Source: Anodontia alba (Eukaryota; Mollusca; Bivalvia; Lucinida; Lucinidae). Taken from it: a DNA stretch of 64,000 bases. The DNA is taken from assembly GCA_964016985.1 (NCBI GenBank), contig OZ024827.1, positions 15,146,374 through 15,210,373 of the forward strand. The letters run 5' to 3'. How positions within the stretch are numbered: position 1 is the first letter of the stretch; every line of letters begins with the position of its first letter. Made by a program: the position numbers and the translations under genes. The notes beneath the pieces were generated by a model. It made no database searches and was not told the origin of the DNA. It worked only from the letters and a program-made list of their open reading frames with translations. This document shows, piece after piece, positions 1-9,920 of this stretch.

Positions 1-3
1 AAT

Positions 4-48
4 ATTTTGCTTATCTCTTCACAAAAACTTATGTTATGGGTACTCTAA
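4..48. repeat. D palindrome, left half only
   Basis: The stretch matches the left arm of the D hairpin (Y-rich lead, then ATGTTATGGGTACTC). The mirror arm is missing and SINE-related sequence follows directly, so the copy was probably cut by that insertion. Confidence 0.55.
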
Positions 49-49
49 G

Positions 50-178
50 TTGTTAACCAGTACTTGTGCACATACTTTAGCCCGTGACTGACAACTGTCC
101 TTCTTGAATCAGGAAAATGAGGAGAATAACAGTAGAAATGATTTCATGATCAATCTCCGCGAAAGGACTGTCTGCAAA
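50..178 (-). mobile_element. S1 tRNA-derived SINE, 5'-truncated relic
   Basis: Read on the minus strand this matches the body of the S1 SINE (catgaaatnatttctac, gattcaagaaggacag, gtcagt, taaccagtact). The tRNA-like head with A and B boxes is missing. Divergence from the copies near 19.5 and 21.8 kb suggests an old insertion. Confidence 0.7.
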
Positions 179-225
179 AGTACTGGCTGAATGGAAACCA
201 TTTTAGACCCTTATCAGACTACTCT

Positions 226-448
226 TTAACCCATTAAAGACTGAATAAACTCTCCCACACTATACATTGGAAGAGTCCATTTTCCAGGTATGCCAGGCTA
301 TATGATATAGATATTCCTAAAGAAAAATGGTTGAACGTATTGCAAACTGTGGAGACCCTGATCAGATGCCGCGTTCTGCGGCATCTGATCTGGGACTGCA
401 CTGTTTGCCAGTTACTCATTTAGGGGTCTGCAGTCTTCATTGGGTTCA
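226..448. mobile_element. J MITE (TTAA type), first copy
   Basis: Starts TTAA|CCCATTAAAGACTG and ends with the inverted version CAGTCTTCATTGGG|TTCA, a degenerate TTAA. The centre is a GATCAGATGCCGC / GCGGCATCTGATC palindrome flanked by caaactgtggagaccct, the same core module as in family G. A relative with better TTAA ends lies at 35734-35960. No coding capacity. Confidence 0.7.
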
Positions 449-592
449 GGAGCAGTTTGATCTGGGTCTACAGTAGGTTCTGATGTGACTGTCTGATATT
501 AAGGATTAACATGGTAAAATGATATTTGCCACCCACAGAACTTTAGAAAACTTTCTAGTATGCAAATTCAAGTTGGTTTATAGTATATGGGC

Positions 593-790
593 AATGTCCA
601 AAAATTTCTAACAGTTTATGCCAGAATTTTTTGTCTAAATTTTGTTTTAATACATTTATTTCATGAAATACTTGGTGGAAAGGCAAAACAATGTAGACCC
701 TAACTAGACTGCTCCTTCAGGATCTGGGTCTACACTATTTGTATATGCCATTTTATCAGGCAGGTTTGTGTATGAAATTTTAGGACATTT
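593..790. mobile_element. I MITE, first copy
   Basis: Ends are AATGTCCAAAAATTTC and the inverted GAAATTTTAGGACATTT. The centre has the caatgtagaccct ... gatctgggtctacactattt module. A second copy with the same ends is at 61414-61598, so the unit repeats as a block. The superfamily is not clear. Confidence 0.6.
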
Positions 791-877
791 AACATATTAA
801 CTCGGCAGCAGCAAGAAAACAGGTGGCTTTCTGGTTTACATGTATATTACAAATAAGAATGACATGGAGCCAGATTA

Positions 878-1373
878 CCATATTTACACTAAATATTTGG
901 ACACCTTAAGTCCTTACCATTCTTGTCCTAAAATTTGAACAAGTCCATTTTACTACCTGTTGATGAGTCTGAAATATTGCTGGATAAGTGGCAAACAGTG
1001 TGGACCCAGATCATATGCCACATTTTGCTGCATCTCATCACAAAACAAGCCTACATAATGTTGACCCCCTTAAACCCCACTTCTATATAGTAAAACTGGG
1101 GTTTACAGAGGTATACATTATTTTTCTTCTTATTTCTGCTCAAAAACATAGATTGTGGGTACTCTTTAGAACTGCCTTGCCGAGGCGGTTCTAACGAGTA
1201 CCCACAATCTATGTTTTGAACAGACATGAAAAATATCAGAATTTTTATCTGAAAATTTTCATTTTTTGCTGGTAAAATTTTCAGTATATTTGAATAGGCT
1301 TGTTTTCATAATGAATCTGGGTCTACACTGTTTGCTCAGGTTTGTCTGTCCTAATACTTAGGGGGTATCAGGG
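878..1373. mobile_element. G MITE (TA type), split by an E element
   Basis: Flanked by TA on both sides. The left end reads CCATATTTACACTAAATATT and the right end is a diverged inverse (ctaatacttaggggg...ggg). The G core (gtggcaaacagtgtggaccc ... aatctgggtctacactgtttgct) is interrupted by the 1037-1313 element; removing it restores a copy like the one at 8516-8722. Confidence 0.75.
1037..1313. mobile_element. E palindromic element inserted in a G MITE
   Basis: Ends are inverted (acaagcctacataat / aataggcttgttttcat). Inside is the conserved gacccccttaaaccccac block, a short inverted repeat around tatatagtaaaactggggt, and a central hairpin ATAGATTGTGGGTACTC ... GAGTACCCACAATCTAT with a CCTTGCCGAGGCGG tip. 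Other copies lie at 12236, 14790, 18725, 19041 (inverted) and 52590. Confidence 0.8.
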
Positions 1374-1484
1374 TAGGTCTGGTCAAGATTTTCCAGAATT
1401 AGAAAAGTTACCTTTTTTCTTGTTGCTACTCTTGTTTTGTGGAGGATTAGTACAAATTTATCTTTGTGTACAAACTTGTTTATC

Positions 1485-1685
1485 TTAATCCTTGTCCTGC
1501 TGAGCCCTGATATACCCTGCCTTTGCAAACAGTGTAAATCCAGATCAGAAGCCAACAGATTTGAATCTGCACTGTTTGACATTTAGTATCTGAACTTAAA
1601 TAAAAAACCTGGATCAAGTAATCTGATTGGCTGAAAACTGGAAGTGGACATGCCATCTTAATTTATTCAGCATGACAAGGGTTAA
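1485..1685. mobile_element. A MITE (TTAA type)
   Basis: Begins TTAA|TCCTTGTCCTGCTGAG and ends TTCAGCATGACAAGGG|TTAA. The left half carries ctttgcaaacagtgt and the right half tctgattggctgaaaa and catcttaatttattcagc. The central hairpin has shrunk compared with 23327-23547. Confidence 0.8.
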
Positions 1686-2317
1686 CGTTGTATGTGATGT
1701 ACTGTATACGATAGTAGTGGAAAATGTTATTAAATTTATTTATTATTAAGCTTGAAATAGAAAAAAGTGTGGGCATGAAATTCTATTCTTTCCTTAATTG
1801 TTTTCCCATTATTAGTTTCTTGAAATCTCATTTTTTCAAATAAAAATACAATGAAAGTAAAAGAGATGATGTGTATTAACAGAACCTTGTCAAGTGAAGA
1901 GGAGTCTTATAGCAAAACTGAAATGACTTATTATGTGCATACATTAACCATACATTGTGGATTCTCATTTGACATGTCTTGCTGAGGTGCATCTTGTTAC
2001 TACACACAGCATAAGTTTTATGGAGAAAGAAGCATTTGGATGGCAGAGAGAGTGGTTGGTGATCCAAACTTCAGATCATTAGGCCCCTGGTTTGAATCTC
2101 ACTAGACACAGAATTCAACTCTTTATTGCACAGAGGCTTTCATTATCATTCCTTCTTTCATTTTGATATGATTTAATGATGTTGAAAGGAAGCTAAAAAC
2201 CCAAACCAACATCATCATTTATAGAGAAAAAATGTATGAACCTGATCTATGTAGAGCTCTGTTCAGAGACCCCTTTTTGTCTGACACAGCCTTATTGGAG
2301 ACATGTTTGTATTTAGG

Positions 2318-2525
2318 TTAACCCTTCTCTTGCTGAACACGACATGTCCTGTCTTAGCAAACAGTGTAGATCCAGATCAGTTGGCTTCTGAAGCCAACTG
2401 ATCTGGGTCTGCACTGTTTGTCATTAAATATGTGAATTTCTATCAAAAACCCAGATCAAGTAATCTGATTGGCTGAATTAGAAGAAGGCATGGCATCTTA
2501 ATTTATTCAGCAAGGCAAGGGTTAA
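2318..2525. mobile_element. A MITE (TTAA type)
   Basis: TTAA at both ends. The central palindrome ATCAGTTGGCTTCTGAAGCC continues into its complement, so the middle of this copy can form a long hairpin. A (T)n-rich stretch follows the right end. Confidence 0.85.
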
Positions 2526-2806
2526 ATACAAGTTGTTTTTTTTTGTTTTTTTTTTATTGAGGTTTGACTGTTTTTGGTTCATACATAGCTTATTTTGTTG
2601 GCAAATACTCCTACTGATTTTAATAACTGACAGCCAGGGTAAACTCAAATCAGCATTGTATAAGTACAGTCTTTCCAGGATCTAAGCTATTTGGTAACAG
2701 GATGTTTAAGGTCATACACTGTTAGTGACCTGTGTAAGACAGATCAGGCTATGCAGATGCACAGTCTGATCAAAGTCTGAGTGAGGTTTTACTATAAAAA
2801 TAGTTT

Positions 2807-3057
2807 TACATTGGAACTTCTCTGTAAGATGGTTCATTATAAGAGATTTTGGGATATAAGACAGTTTAAAGGTGGACCCCAAAAGTGCTGTATCCAAACA
2901 AAAATATATAGATTATATAGAAAAATGACATTTATAGTCATTTTTCTGTATAATGGTCATTTTTCTGTATAATCTATACACTTTTGTTTGGCTATAACAT
3001 GGTTATTTATGGTTTTTGCTTTGAATCCCAGTAGTGTTATAAAGAGGTTATAGTGTA
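2807..3057. mobile_element. Q pogo-like MITE (TA type)
   Basis: Left end TACATTGGAACTTCTCTGTA; the right end read on the minus strand is TACACTATAACCTCTTTATA. TA dinucleotides flank both ends. The centre is a palindrome of AAAATGACATTTATAGTCATTTT-type with an extra half repeat. Ends resemble pogo/Tigger termini (CAGTGGAACCTC type), which is an inference from the TIR only. Confidence 0.65.
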
Positions 3058-3230
3058 GTTTCATTGTTATTGATATCTGATAGGCCTGTGATGTAACTGG
3101 AAAACTCCTGAATTTACAGAAATATGCCTCTGTTCTTGAACAGTAATAAAGCTATACTGTATGCTCTTTAGAAATACCAGTTTGTTGTCTTCCTGGCATT
3201 CTTATTTCCAATAAAAATTAGATTCTTTAT

Positions 3231-3380
3231 TTAACCCTTAAAGAGCTAAGTAAAATTGTAACAGACAACATTCTAATTTTTTTTGATTATTTTCCCAAGA
3301 AAATAAAACTTAAGCCTGATTTTCACTGAAAAATACTAAAAATAAAATCAGAATATTGTGATTGGCATTTTAAGAGTTAA
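3231..3380. mobile_element. B MITE, degenerate
   Basis: Starts TTAA|CCCTTAAAGAGCTAAG and ends attggcattttaagag|TTAA. The usual central TTGACATTTCATGTGA hairpin has decayed to taagcctgattttcactga. Confidence 0.65.
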
Positions 3381-3456
3381 ACTTGAAAATAACACACTTA
3401 GTTTAATTATTAAAGTTATTTAAGGCACTTTTTCTTTCAGAATTTGGCTTGTTTTT

Positions 3457-4395
3457 AGCTCACCTGTGCTGAAGGCTCGGGGGAGCTATTGTGATTGGTC
3501 ACTGTCCATCATCATCGTTCATCTGTCTGTCTCCCCACAATTTCTTTAAATGAATCTACTCCGAAACCACCAAATGGACTCTAACCAAACTTAGCAGAAA
3601 TCATCTTTGGGTGGTCCTCTTTCAAAGTTGTTCAAAGAATTCCATTTCATGCAAAATTCTGGTTGCCCTGGCAACAAAAAGGGGGAAATTAACAAAAATC
3701 TTTTAAAGCCTTCTTGCCTGAAACTAGAATCCCAAGGCCTTTGATATTTGGTTTGTAGCTTTATCTAGTGAACCTCTACCAAGACTATTCAAATTATAGC
3801 CCCATGGTAAAAAATTAACCTGCCCCAGGGTCACTTAATTTACATAGACTCAGATAGGCAAAAACTTGAAAAATCTAGTCTCATAGACAAGTAATTTGAA
3901 GCTTGAAGGCCCATGCCATTGATATTTGGTATGAAACTTCATCTAGTGGACGACTTCTACGTTATAGCCCTGGGGTGAAAAATGTCTCCACCCCGGCGGT
4001 CACTTGTTTTACATAGACCCATATGAGGAAAGACTTAAAAATCTTCTTGACTGAAACTAGAAGGTCCAGGCCTTTGGTATATAGTATGTAGCTTCATCTA
4101 GTGGACCGTCACCATTGTAGCCCTTGGGTCAAAAATGACTCTGCCCCAGGTGTCACTTGTTTTTCATAGACTCATGTAGGGGAAAAAAAACCACTTTAAA
4201 AATCATCTTTTGTGAAACAAAGCATTGCCTGCCGTATTCTGTATTGGTATTCCATATAGGACTATCATGGCACTCTTAACCATAAAATTTATACAACAAT
4301 CTTAAAGCAATCTGCTTGTGTGAAACTTCAATAATAAGGGATCAAATATTGTTAGCACAGGTGAGCAATATAGGGCTATCACGGTCCTTTTGTTT
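3457..4395. mobile_element. L element (pearl/HINE-like), diverged copy
   Basis: Opens AGCTCACCTGTGCTGAAGGC, then gtctgtctccc; ends acaggtgagcaatatagggc...ccttttgttt. Core units of roughly 150 bp repeat a phrase of the type ctagaagg-ccatgcc-ttgatatttggt...cttcatctagtgga. No ORF of note. Assignment to Helentron-type non-autonomous elements rests on the structure only. Confidence 0.6.
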
Positions 4396-4586
4396 GCAGT
4401 TTGTTGTCAGTTCATAACATATTTCAAAAACATGGAGACATGTAATTTACAAGTGTGCCAATAAAGACAAGTTGTATTACTTGTGAAATTGCATAAGCAC
4501 TTACACATTTGTCAGTGCACTTCTACACTTCTGTTTTGTCGCAGATGATGCAAGGGTCATACAGTAAGTAATGTCCCTTAAACCTT

Positions 4587-5039
4587 ATTGTATTTACCTG
4601 AAATATTCAGACATCTCAGTTCCTTACCATACTTGATCCAAAATTTGAATCTGTCGCTTTTACTACCTGTTGTCTTAAAACTTCTGGGGTCAGTTGTTCA
4701 AAGCATCGTTAGCTTAACGAGGTCATTAAGGGTCATTTCGTTAACTGCTTTAGTGGATTCAATACATAATATTCTGATATTTTTTGCTGAAAAAATGTGA
4801 GTAGCTTTTGCAGTGCAAAAGCTACTCACATTTTTTCAGCAAAAAATTTCAGCATATTTGCGTATCACTCGATTAAAATTTTAACGAATCGTTAACTAAT
4901 GACATAGTTAGTTTTGAACAACTGGGCCCAGGATGAGTAGCAGACAGTGTAGATCTGATCAGACACCATATTATGTGGTATCCCATCTGGGTTTACAATG
5001 TTTGCTCAGGCTTATCTGTCTGAAAACTTAGGTAAATAT
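4587..5039. mobile_element. G MITE split by an F element
   Basis: The left part (acctgaaatattcagacatc ... ccataccttgatcc-like text ... ttaaaacttctgg) and the right part (gatgagtagcagacagtgta ... tgtttgctcaggcttatctg) are collinear with an intact G copy once 4687-4932 is removed. Confidence 0.7.
4687..4932. mobile_element. F MITE inserted in G
   Basis: Ends GTCAGTTGTTCAAAGC and GAACAACTGGGCCCAG, inverted. The centre is a perfect hairpin AAATGTGAGTAGCTTTTGCA / TGCAAAAGCTACTCACATTT followed by ttttcagcaaaaaat. A near-identical copy in the opposite orientation is at 5513-5760, less than 600 bp away. Confidence 0.8.
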
Positions 5040-5072
5040 CTATCATTGCTTATTTTCAATTTGACTTTTTTC

Positions 5073-5291
5073 TTAACCCTTGCCATGCTGAATAAATTAA
5101 GATACCCTGTCCATTTCTAATTTTCAGCCAATCAGATTGCTTTATCCAGGTCTTTGATACAAATTCACATACATGTACTAAGTGACAAACAGTGCAGATC
5201 CAGATCAGTTGGCTTCGCAGAAGCCAACTGATCTGGATCTACAATGTTTGCAAAGGCAGGGCATATCCGCATTCAGCAGGACCAGAGTTAA
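5073..5291. mobile_element. A MITE, opposite orientation to 2318-2525
   Basis: TTAA|CCCTTGCCATGCTGAATA at the left, ttcagcaggaccagag|TTAA at the right. The central ATCAGTTGGCTTCGCAGAAG palindrome runs into its complement and is nearly perfect. Confidence 0.85.
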
Positions 5292-5374
5292 ACGGTTTTT
5301 ATGTCCTGGGACATATTGGCAAATCAAAGGCATTAATGGTACCATTTTTTGTGGCATCATTTGGTCTGTGCAAT

Positions 5375-5512
5375 GCGAAATTGTGTCTTTTGGCATATGC
5401 AGACAGCCAAGGCCCAAATCAGACTGCGTGTCCATGCAGTCTGATCAAGTCCTTCACTGTCTGTAACAGAATCAATGGATTCTACATAATGTATGAATGG
5501 AGAGCAAAAGCC
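5375..5512. repeat. U repeat fragment
   Basis: Contains gcagacagccaaggcccaaa, cagactgcgtgtccatgcag, gtcctt-cactgtctgtaac and gaatcaatggattctacata, the (reverse-oriented) phrases seen at 11940-12120, 50040-50545 and 54165-54375. It may be a degenerate dispersed repeat; ends are not defined. Confidence 0.45.
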
Positions 5513-5760
5513 CAGGGCCCAGTTGTTCAAAGCTAACAATGTCGTTAGTTAACGATTCGTTAAAATTTACTTCGAGTGATACGCAAATATGCTGAAATTT
5601 TTTGCTGAAAAAATGTGAGTAGCTTTTGCAGTGCAAAAGCTACTCACATTTTTTCAGCAAAAAATATCAGAATATTCTATATTGAATCTGCTAAAACACT
5701 TAATGAAATGACCCTTAACGAGCTCGTTAAGCTAACGATGCTTTGAACAGCTGAGCCCAG
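5513..5760. mobile_element. F MITE
   Basis: Starts CAGGGCCCAGTTGTTCAAAG and ends gctttgaacagctgagcccag. Arms contain taacgattcgttaaaattta and tcgttaagctaacgatgc; the central hairpin is identical to that of 4687-4932. It abuts the end of the U fragment. Confidence 0.8.
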
Positions 5761-5775
5761 ATGATACTTTGCACA

Positions 5776-5984
5776 TTACCCCATTTATGCCAGGTGGATT
5801 ATTCTACTTTAACTCTTTGGACAGGTTCATTTCCTATATAAGTGGTGTCCGATTAGTTTTTACTATTGCCATGTTTTGTAGAAATATCTGAACTTAATGC
5901 AAATAGTGTAGACTTGATCAGACACCACATTCTGTGGCATTTGAGCTGGGTCTACACTGTTTGCCAGTGTCCCTTTTATGGGAG
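5776..5984. mobile_element. H MITE, first copy
   Basis: Starts near TTACCCCATTTATGCCAGG and ends ccagtgtcccttttatggg. The middle has aatagtgtagacttgatcag ... gagctgggtctacactgttt, the G-type core, on arms unrelated to G. A second copy is at 47107-47283. Confidence 0.65.
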
Positions 5985-6114
5985 GCTAGGCTTATATGGT
6001 TAACCATTTTGATGTCATTATTAATATTGTAAGTTTTTGCTGTACAAAGTTGCATGTATTTGCACTGTAGTCAAATATTTTCTTTCAATTTCAAAGTTAA
6101 TTCTTTCTTTGGGA

Positions 6115-6300
6115 TACAACTTCAGATATTGGCAGATGACATTTTAAAATATTTGTCAAAGAAACTTAGGTCTTGATGTTTTTTGTGAAAAGTCTGCATA
6201 TGACAGTCAAGACCTATGTTTCTGAAAAATAACAAACAAACAAAAACAAAAAAAAGAACATAAAAATGTGAACTGGTTGCCTGTAGGGATTAATACCTAT
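6115..6300. repeat. Decayed B/C-like palindrome
   Basis: Has ggcagatgacattttaaaat at the left, then aacttaggtcttgatgtttt and its approximate inverse gacagtcaagacctatgttt, then tctgaaaaataac. This is the B/C architecture with eroded ends. The next 290 bases hold only AT-rich sequence. Confidence 0.4.
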
Positions 6301-6589
6301 TTTTCTCGGAGGAAAATAAAGTCACTGCTAACTTTTGGATTTGATCTCAAAATCTCAGTTCAAATTGGAGATGATTTTTCATATTGTTGATACCATAAAT
6401 ACAGTATCAGGATCTATAGGCTTTATAGATAAAGGCTTTAAAGAATCTTTAAAATTGAATGATATTAAATATTAAATATGTCAAGATACTTCCTACTTTC
6501 AGTTTGTAAGTAAACATGCAGGTACCATTAGCTGGACAGCTCTTTCAGTAATCGTCTTTTGTCTCTGCACCACAAAATACCATATATAC

Positions 6590-6798
6590 TGTAAGTACTC
6601 AGACAGACAGGCCTGAGCAAACAGTGTAGACCTAGAGATGTTGCAGAATGCTGAGTCTCATCATGGTCTACTCTGTTTGCCACTCATCCAGCAATTTTTA
6701 GACACAACATTGGATAGTAAATTGTACTTGTTCAAATTTCAGATCAAGTATGCTAAGGAGTTGAGGTGTCCGAATACTTAGGGTAAATATGGTAAACA
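6590..6798. mobile_element. G MITE, reverse orientation
   Basis: gtaagtactcagacagacag at the left is the inverse of the G right end. The core gcaaacagtgtagacctaga ... tggtctactctgtttgccac is an imperfect palindrome. The right end is aatacttagggtaaatatgg followed by TA. Confidence 0.7.
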
Positions 6799-6871
6799 TT
6801 CATGTACCATTTGTACTAAACAGCTTTTTCAGTGATCTGCTTTTGTTGCTTATAGCAACAATATATGGCAG

Positions 6872-7066
6872 TTAACCCTTAAAGTGCAAAGCAAACTTGT
6901 ACTAGATGCCATTCAATTTCTTATTATTTTTCAGAGAAAATAAGGCTTGACATTTCATATAAATCATCTATGATTCACATGAAATGTCAAGTCTTATTTT
7001 TCTCCGAAAAATACAAAAAATAAATAAATAAAAACGTTGCTGGCTGCAGTTGCATTTTAGGTGTTT
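6872..7066. mobile_element. B MITE
   Basis: TTAA|CCCTTAAAGTGCAAAG at the left; central hairpin aggcttgacatttcatataa / gattcacatgaaatgtcaag; the right end (gctgcagttgcattttaggt) has lost the terminal CGCTTTAAGGG. Confidence 0.7.
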
Positions 7067-7513
7067 TAAAAGACATAAAGTCCAAAAAATCAAGTTACTA
7101 TTGCAACCTATTATACTCCCAACTATTGATTGGATACCTTACCATTTATATCAATAATTCAATGACTGATATATGATAGGACTTATTGATCAACCCCAAA
7201 ACACCATATGTTGTCATGTAATAGTGCATATTGCAGACAAGTGTGTTACAGCACTCACCACTGTCTGGAATTCCCCAGGTAAAAATTAGGAAACAGTGCT
7301 TGTGTTGTTATTACAGATAAGACATGCTAATATTGTCTGTTATGACATCTTGTCCATTAACCAGCTGATTTTAAATATTAATAGACATAGCTTCATTATT
7401 TTTCAGGGAAAAATTCCTTCCTTTAAAATAGCGATGTCCAGAAAGGTGGGCATCATCAGAGTTTTACCTTTTGTTTTACAGAAAAGAGTTTGATATTGCT
7501 TGCAGATTCAAGA

Positions 7514-7539
7514 GGGGGTGGGGGGGAGGGGCACGGGGG
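7514..7539 (+). other. G-quadruplex-forming motif
   Basis: Four runs of four or more G separated by loops T, A and CAC (G5-T-G7-A-G4-CAC-G5). This matches the usual G4 pattern with very short loops. No gene is seen next to it. Confidence 0.5.
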
Positions 7540-7639
7540 TGTGTATGTGTCACCAGTTAATTTTATTATCAACATCTGTATAGTTAAATAATCAAATAGG
7601 TTATTCTGTCCTGGTCAGAAAGCTTGAACCATAGTACCC

Positions 7640-7800
7640 TACCACACCGATGAACTGTGTTTGTCTTGAGGGGGATGTATTTTGTTTTTAGGTTATCCAT
7701 CTGTTTGTCTGTCCATATATCCTTCCATCGTTTTGGTCCTTGTGGGGGGTATCTAACATGTACTGCTTATTCTTTCTTGTTATTTTTGCACAAAATCATC
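7640..7800. repeat. V repeat
   Basis: Pyrimidine microsatellite (ctgtttgtctgtccatatat) followed by tggggggtatctaacatgta and ctgcttattctttcttgtta. The same order appears at 10365-10490 and 11440-11560. It looks like the 5' end of a dispersed element; the rest is not recognised. Confidence 0.4.
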
Positions 7801-7860
7801 TCTTGTGGATACTCATTGAATTACTTCATCAAAGCTATGTCAATGAGCATCCACAACATA
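7795..7860. repeat. D palindrome, diverged
   Basis: tcttgtggatactcattgaa and tcaatgagcatccacaacat are inverted arms. The copy ends exactly where the TA target of the T element begins. Confidence 0.55.
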
Positions 7861-8210
7861 CCATATTCGACCTAATTACCGCACTGTGTGCTTAGGTTTT
7901 TCAAACTTACAGGACACACTCATTTGTGGTCAAATATGTATCTATCTACTAAGGCTACACTATAAAAAAGATCAGAAAAGGACTTATTAAATGATGACTA
8001 TGCGATTTATTCTGACTTTGTTTACAAAGGCATATGTTGTGGGTACTCATTTGAATTGCATCGACTTGTCGATGCAATTCAAATGAGTACCCACAACATA
8101 TGTCTTTATGAAGAAGTAAAGAAAAAAATACACTGGCTGTAATCTGAAGACTATGGAATTTCTTGACTGTGCGCTTATAGGGGTATGTGCGGTAATTAGG
8201 TCGAATACGG
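7861..8210. mobile_element. T MITE (TA type), first copy
   Basis: TA on both sides, then CCATATTCGACCTAATTACC and the inverted GGTAATTAGGTCGAATACGG; TIRs of at least 24 bp. Subterminal cactgtgtgcttaggttttt and tgactgtgcgcttatagggg. The centre (8037-8107) is a D-type hairpin, atgttgtgggtactcatttg plus its inverse with a CATCGACTTGTCGATG tip. TA duplication suggests a Tc1/mariner-like driver, by inference. Confidence 0.85.
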
Positions 8211-8515
8211 TAATTGTTTTGGTACAAAAAGATAACAAAAAGGTACCCTAAATTGATGCGTAAATTATAACTGGCTGGAGCTACAGAAGCTTATTGGAAA
8301 CCTCACTCACTTTGCCAAAACAGTAAAAAGGCAAGAAAAAAAAAAGGACAACTTTTTTTTATCCATACCTGCTTTGTACCTACAGAAACTGGAAAGCAAT
8401 CTTATAGACAAATGAGCAGTACTGTGTAATTAGCAGTTTTGCAAGGGAGATACGTCATGGTGTTGGAACATGAGAACTTACCTAATGATGCCTTGTACAA
8501 ACACAACACAGATTA
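8211..8515. other. No feature seen
   Basis: AT-rich sequence with two A/T homopolymers near 8340-8360. I see no gene, RNA or repeat boundary. Confidence 0.5.
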
Positions 8516-8722
8516 CCACATTAATCCTAAATATTTGGACATCTTACCATACGTCTCCCAAAATACGAAAAAAGAACATTTTATGACCTGTTAGTATGTC
8601 TTAAAACTACTGGGCGAGTGGCAAACAGTGTAGACCCAGATCAGATGCCGCATTCTGCAGCATCTGATCTGGGTCTACACTATTTGCTCTGGACTGTCTG
8701 TCGAAACTTAGGTTTCATATGG
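8516..8722. mobile_element. G MITE, the least interrupted copy
   Basis: TA flanks. Phrases in order: taaatatttggacatcttac, ccaaaatacgaaaaa, acctgttag, gtgcgagtggcaaacag-type lead, then an almost perfect palindrome (8622-8685) of caaacagtgtagacccagat / atctgggtctacactatttg with a GCCGCATTCTGCAGC tip. Good reference for the G core shared by other families. Confidence 0.8.
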
Positions 8723-9043
8723 TAGATTTTCACCTGGACTATGCCTGCTGTTGCACAGTCTAGCATGGTCACATGTATATTTGACTCGCATTCAGCTAAG
8801 ACCCTGACAAATCTATGCGGTCAGTCAGGTTTCCTTTATTTGAGTACTTTTTCAAATGAGGGTTTTCCTGAAGTCCTGCTCAAGGTAAAGTAATTTTTTA
8901 CACTTTACTGTGTCAGATTTAAATATTAGCAGATGACGTATTAAGGGAACTGGATATGCATGGTAGATTTTCTGCTTTGTTTTACAAGGATGACAACTTT
9001 TGTGACCTCATGTTTGCTGTTCTACCCACCAAGCTCCTTCTGA

Positions 9044-9116
9044 TAAGGGGTCTACACTAAAAGCACCAAAGCGGTTTAGGGGAGCAAATTCTTTCCTTTT
9101 AGAGTAGACCCCTTTT
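9044..9116. repeat. Short inverted repeat
   Basis: aaggggtctacactaaaag and cttttagagtagacccctt pair with one mismatch around a loop of about 34 bases. No relative was recognised. Confidence 0.5.
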
Positions 9117-9164
9117 CAAGAGGAAAACAGAATAATTTTGACAGAGTTGTCTCCCTCTAAAAGT

Positions 9165-9325
9165 GTATCCCTTTCCCTTTCAGTATTTTTTCTTATTTCT
9201 TCAGAAAATGGAGCTTGACATTTCATGCAGATCATGATTTGAATGAAATATAAAATCCTACTGTTTGGAAAAACCTGAAAAAATAAAATCAAGTGTTGCC
9301 TATTTGGTTTGCCTCGAGCATGTTA
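9165..9325. repeat. B/C-like palindrome, decayed
   Basis: ttcagaaaatggagcttgac and atttcatgcagatcatgatt pair loosely with gaatgaaatataaaatccta. Ends resembling TTAA elements are gone. Confidence 0.4.
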
Positions 9326-9389
9326 AAAGTCAAGGATTGTGACACTGCATTTATCCTGGAAATTCATACACCTTAACTGCTAACTGTAT

Positions 9390-9547
9390 TAACCCTAAAT
9401 TTTGAACAAGTTCATTTTGGTACCTAAAAATTACTATGAATGACAAACAGTGTAGACCCTGATCAAACTGCTCCAACAGGAGCAGTTTGATCAGGGTCTG
9501 CACAGTTTTCTCAGACCTATCTGTCCTATTACTTTGGGTATATATGG
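9390..9547. mobile_element. G MITE, shortened
   Basis: Left arm partly lost; the core is a perfect palindrome (gtagaccctgatcaaactgc / gcagtttgatcagggtctgc) with a TCCAACAGGA tip; the right end reads ctattactttgggtatatat then GG|TA. Confidence 0.65.
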
Positions 9548-9728
9548 TAATATTTTTAATAAAGCACCATTAACAAAGAAATTTGTCTGTCAGCATGGCT
9601 CCTATTTTCTGCATTTCCTAATGAAACTTGGAATGCAGCTGAATGCATTTTCTTATAGGAGGAGCACTGGAAAAATTGGCATATTTCACAGGTGCATCCT
9701 CTGTCTCCTTAAAGTCCCATAGCTCCAG

Positions 9729-9873
9729 TTATCTCTTGCCATGCTGAATAAATTAAGATGCCACACCCACTTCTAATTGCCAGCCAATCAGATTACTCGA
9801 TCCAGTTTGTTAATACAAATTCACATGCTTAATGCCAAACAGTGCAGATCCAGATCAGTTGGCTTCTTCATAT
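9729..9873. mobile_element. A MITE, right half missing
   Basis: cttgccatgctgaataaatt ... gccaaacagtgcagatccag ... cagttggcttctt, then unrelated sequence. The copy stops at the tip of the hairpin, a natural deletion point for a palindrome. Confidence 0.7.
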
Positions 9874-9920
9874 GGTAGATTCATTGGGGTCCTTGCTGTA
9901 CACTCAGTGTTACAATACTG

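Noticed and set aside
5182..5536. Overlapping plus-strand frames of 94 and 114 codons
   Set aside because: They run through the A hairpin, a U fragment and the start of an F MITE; the order differs at other copies.
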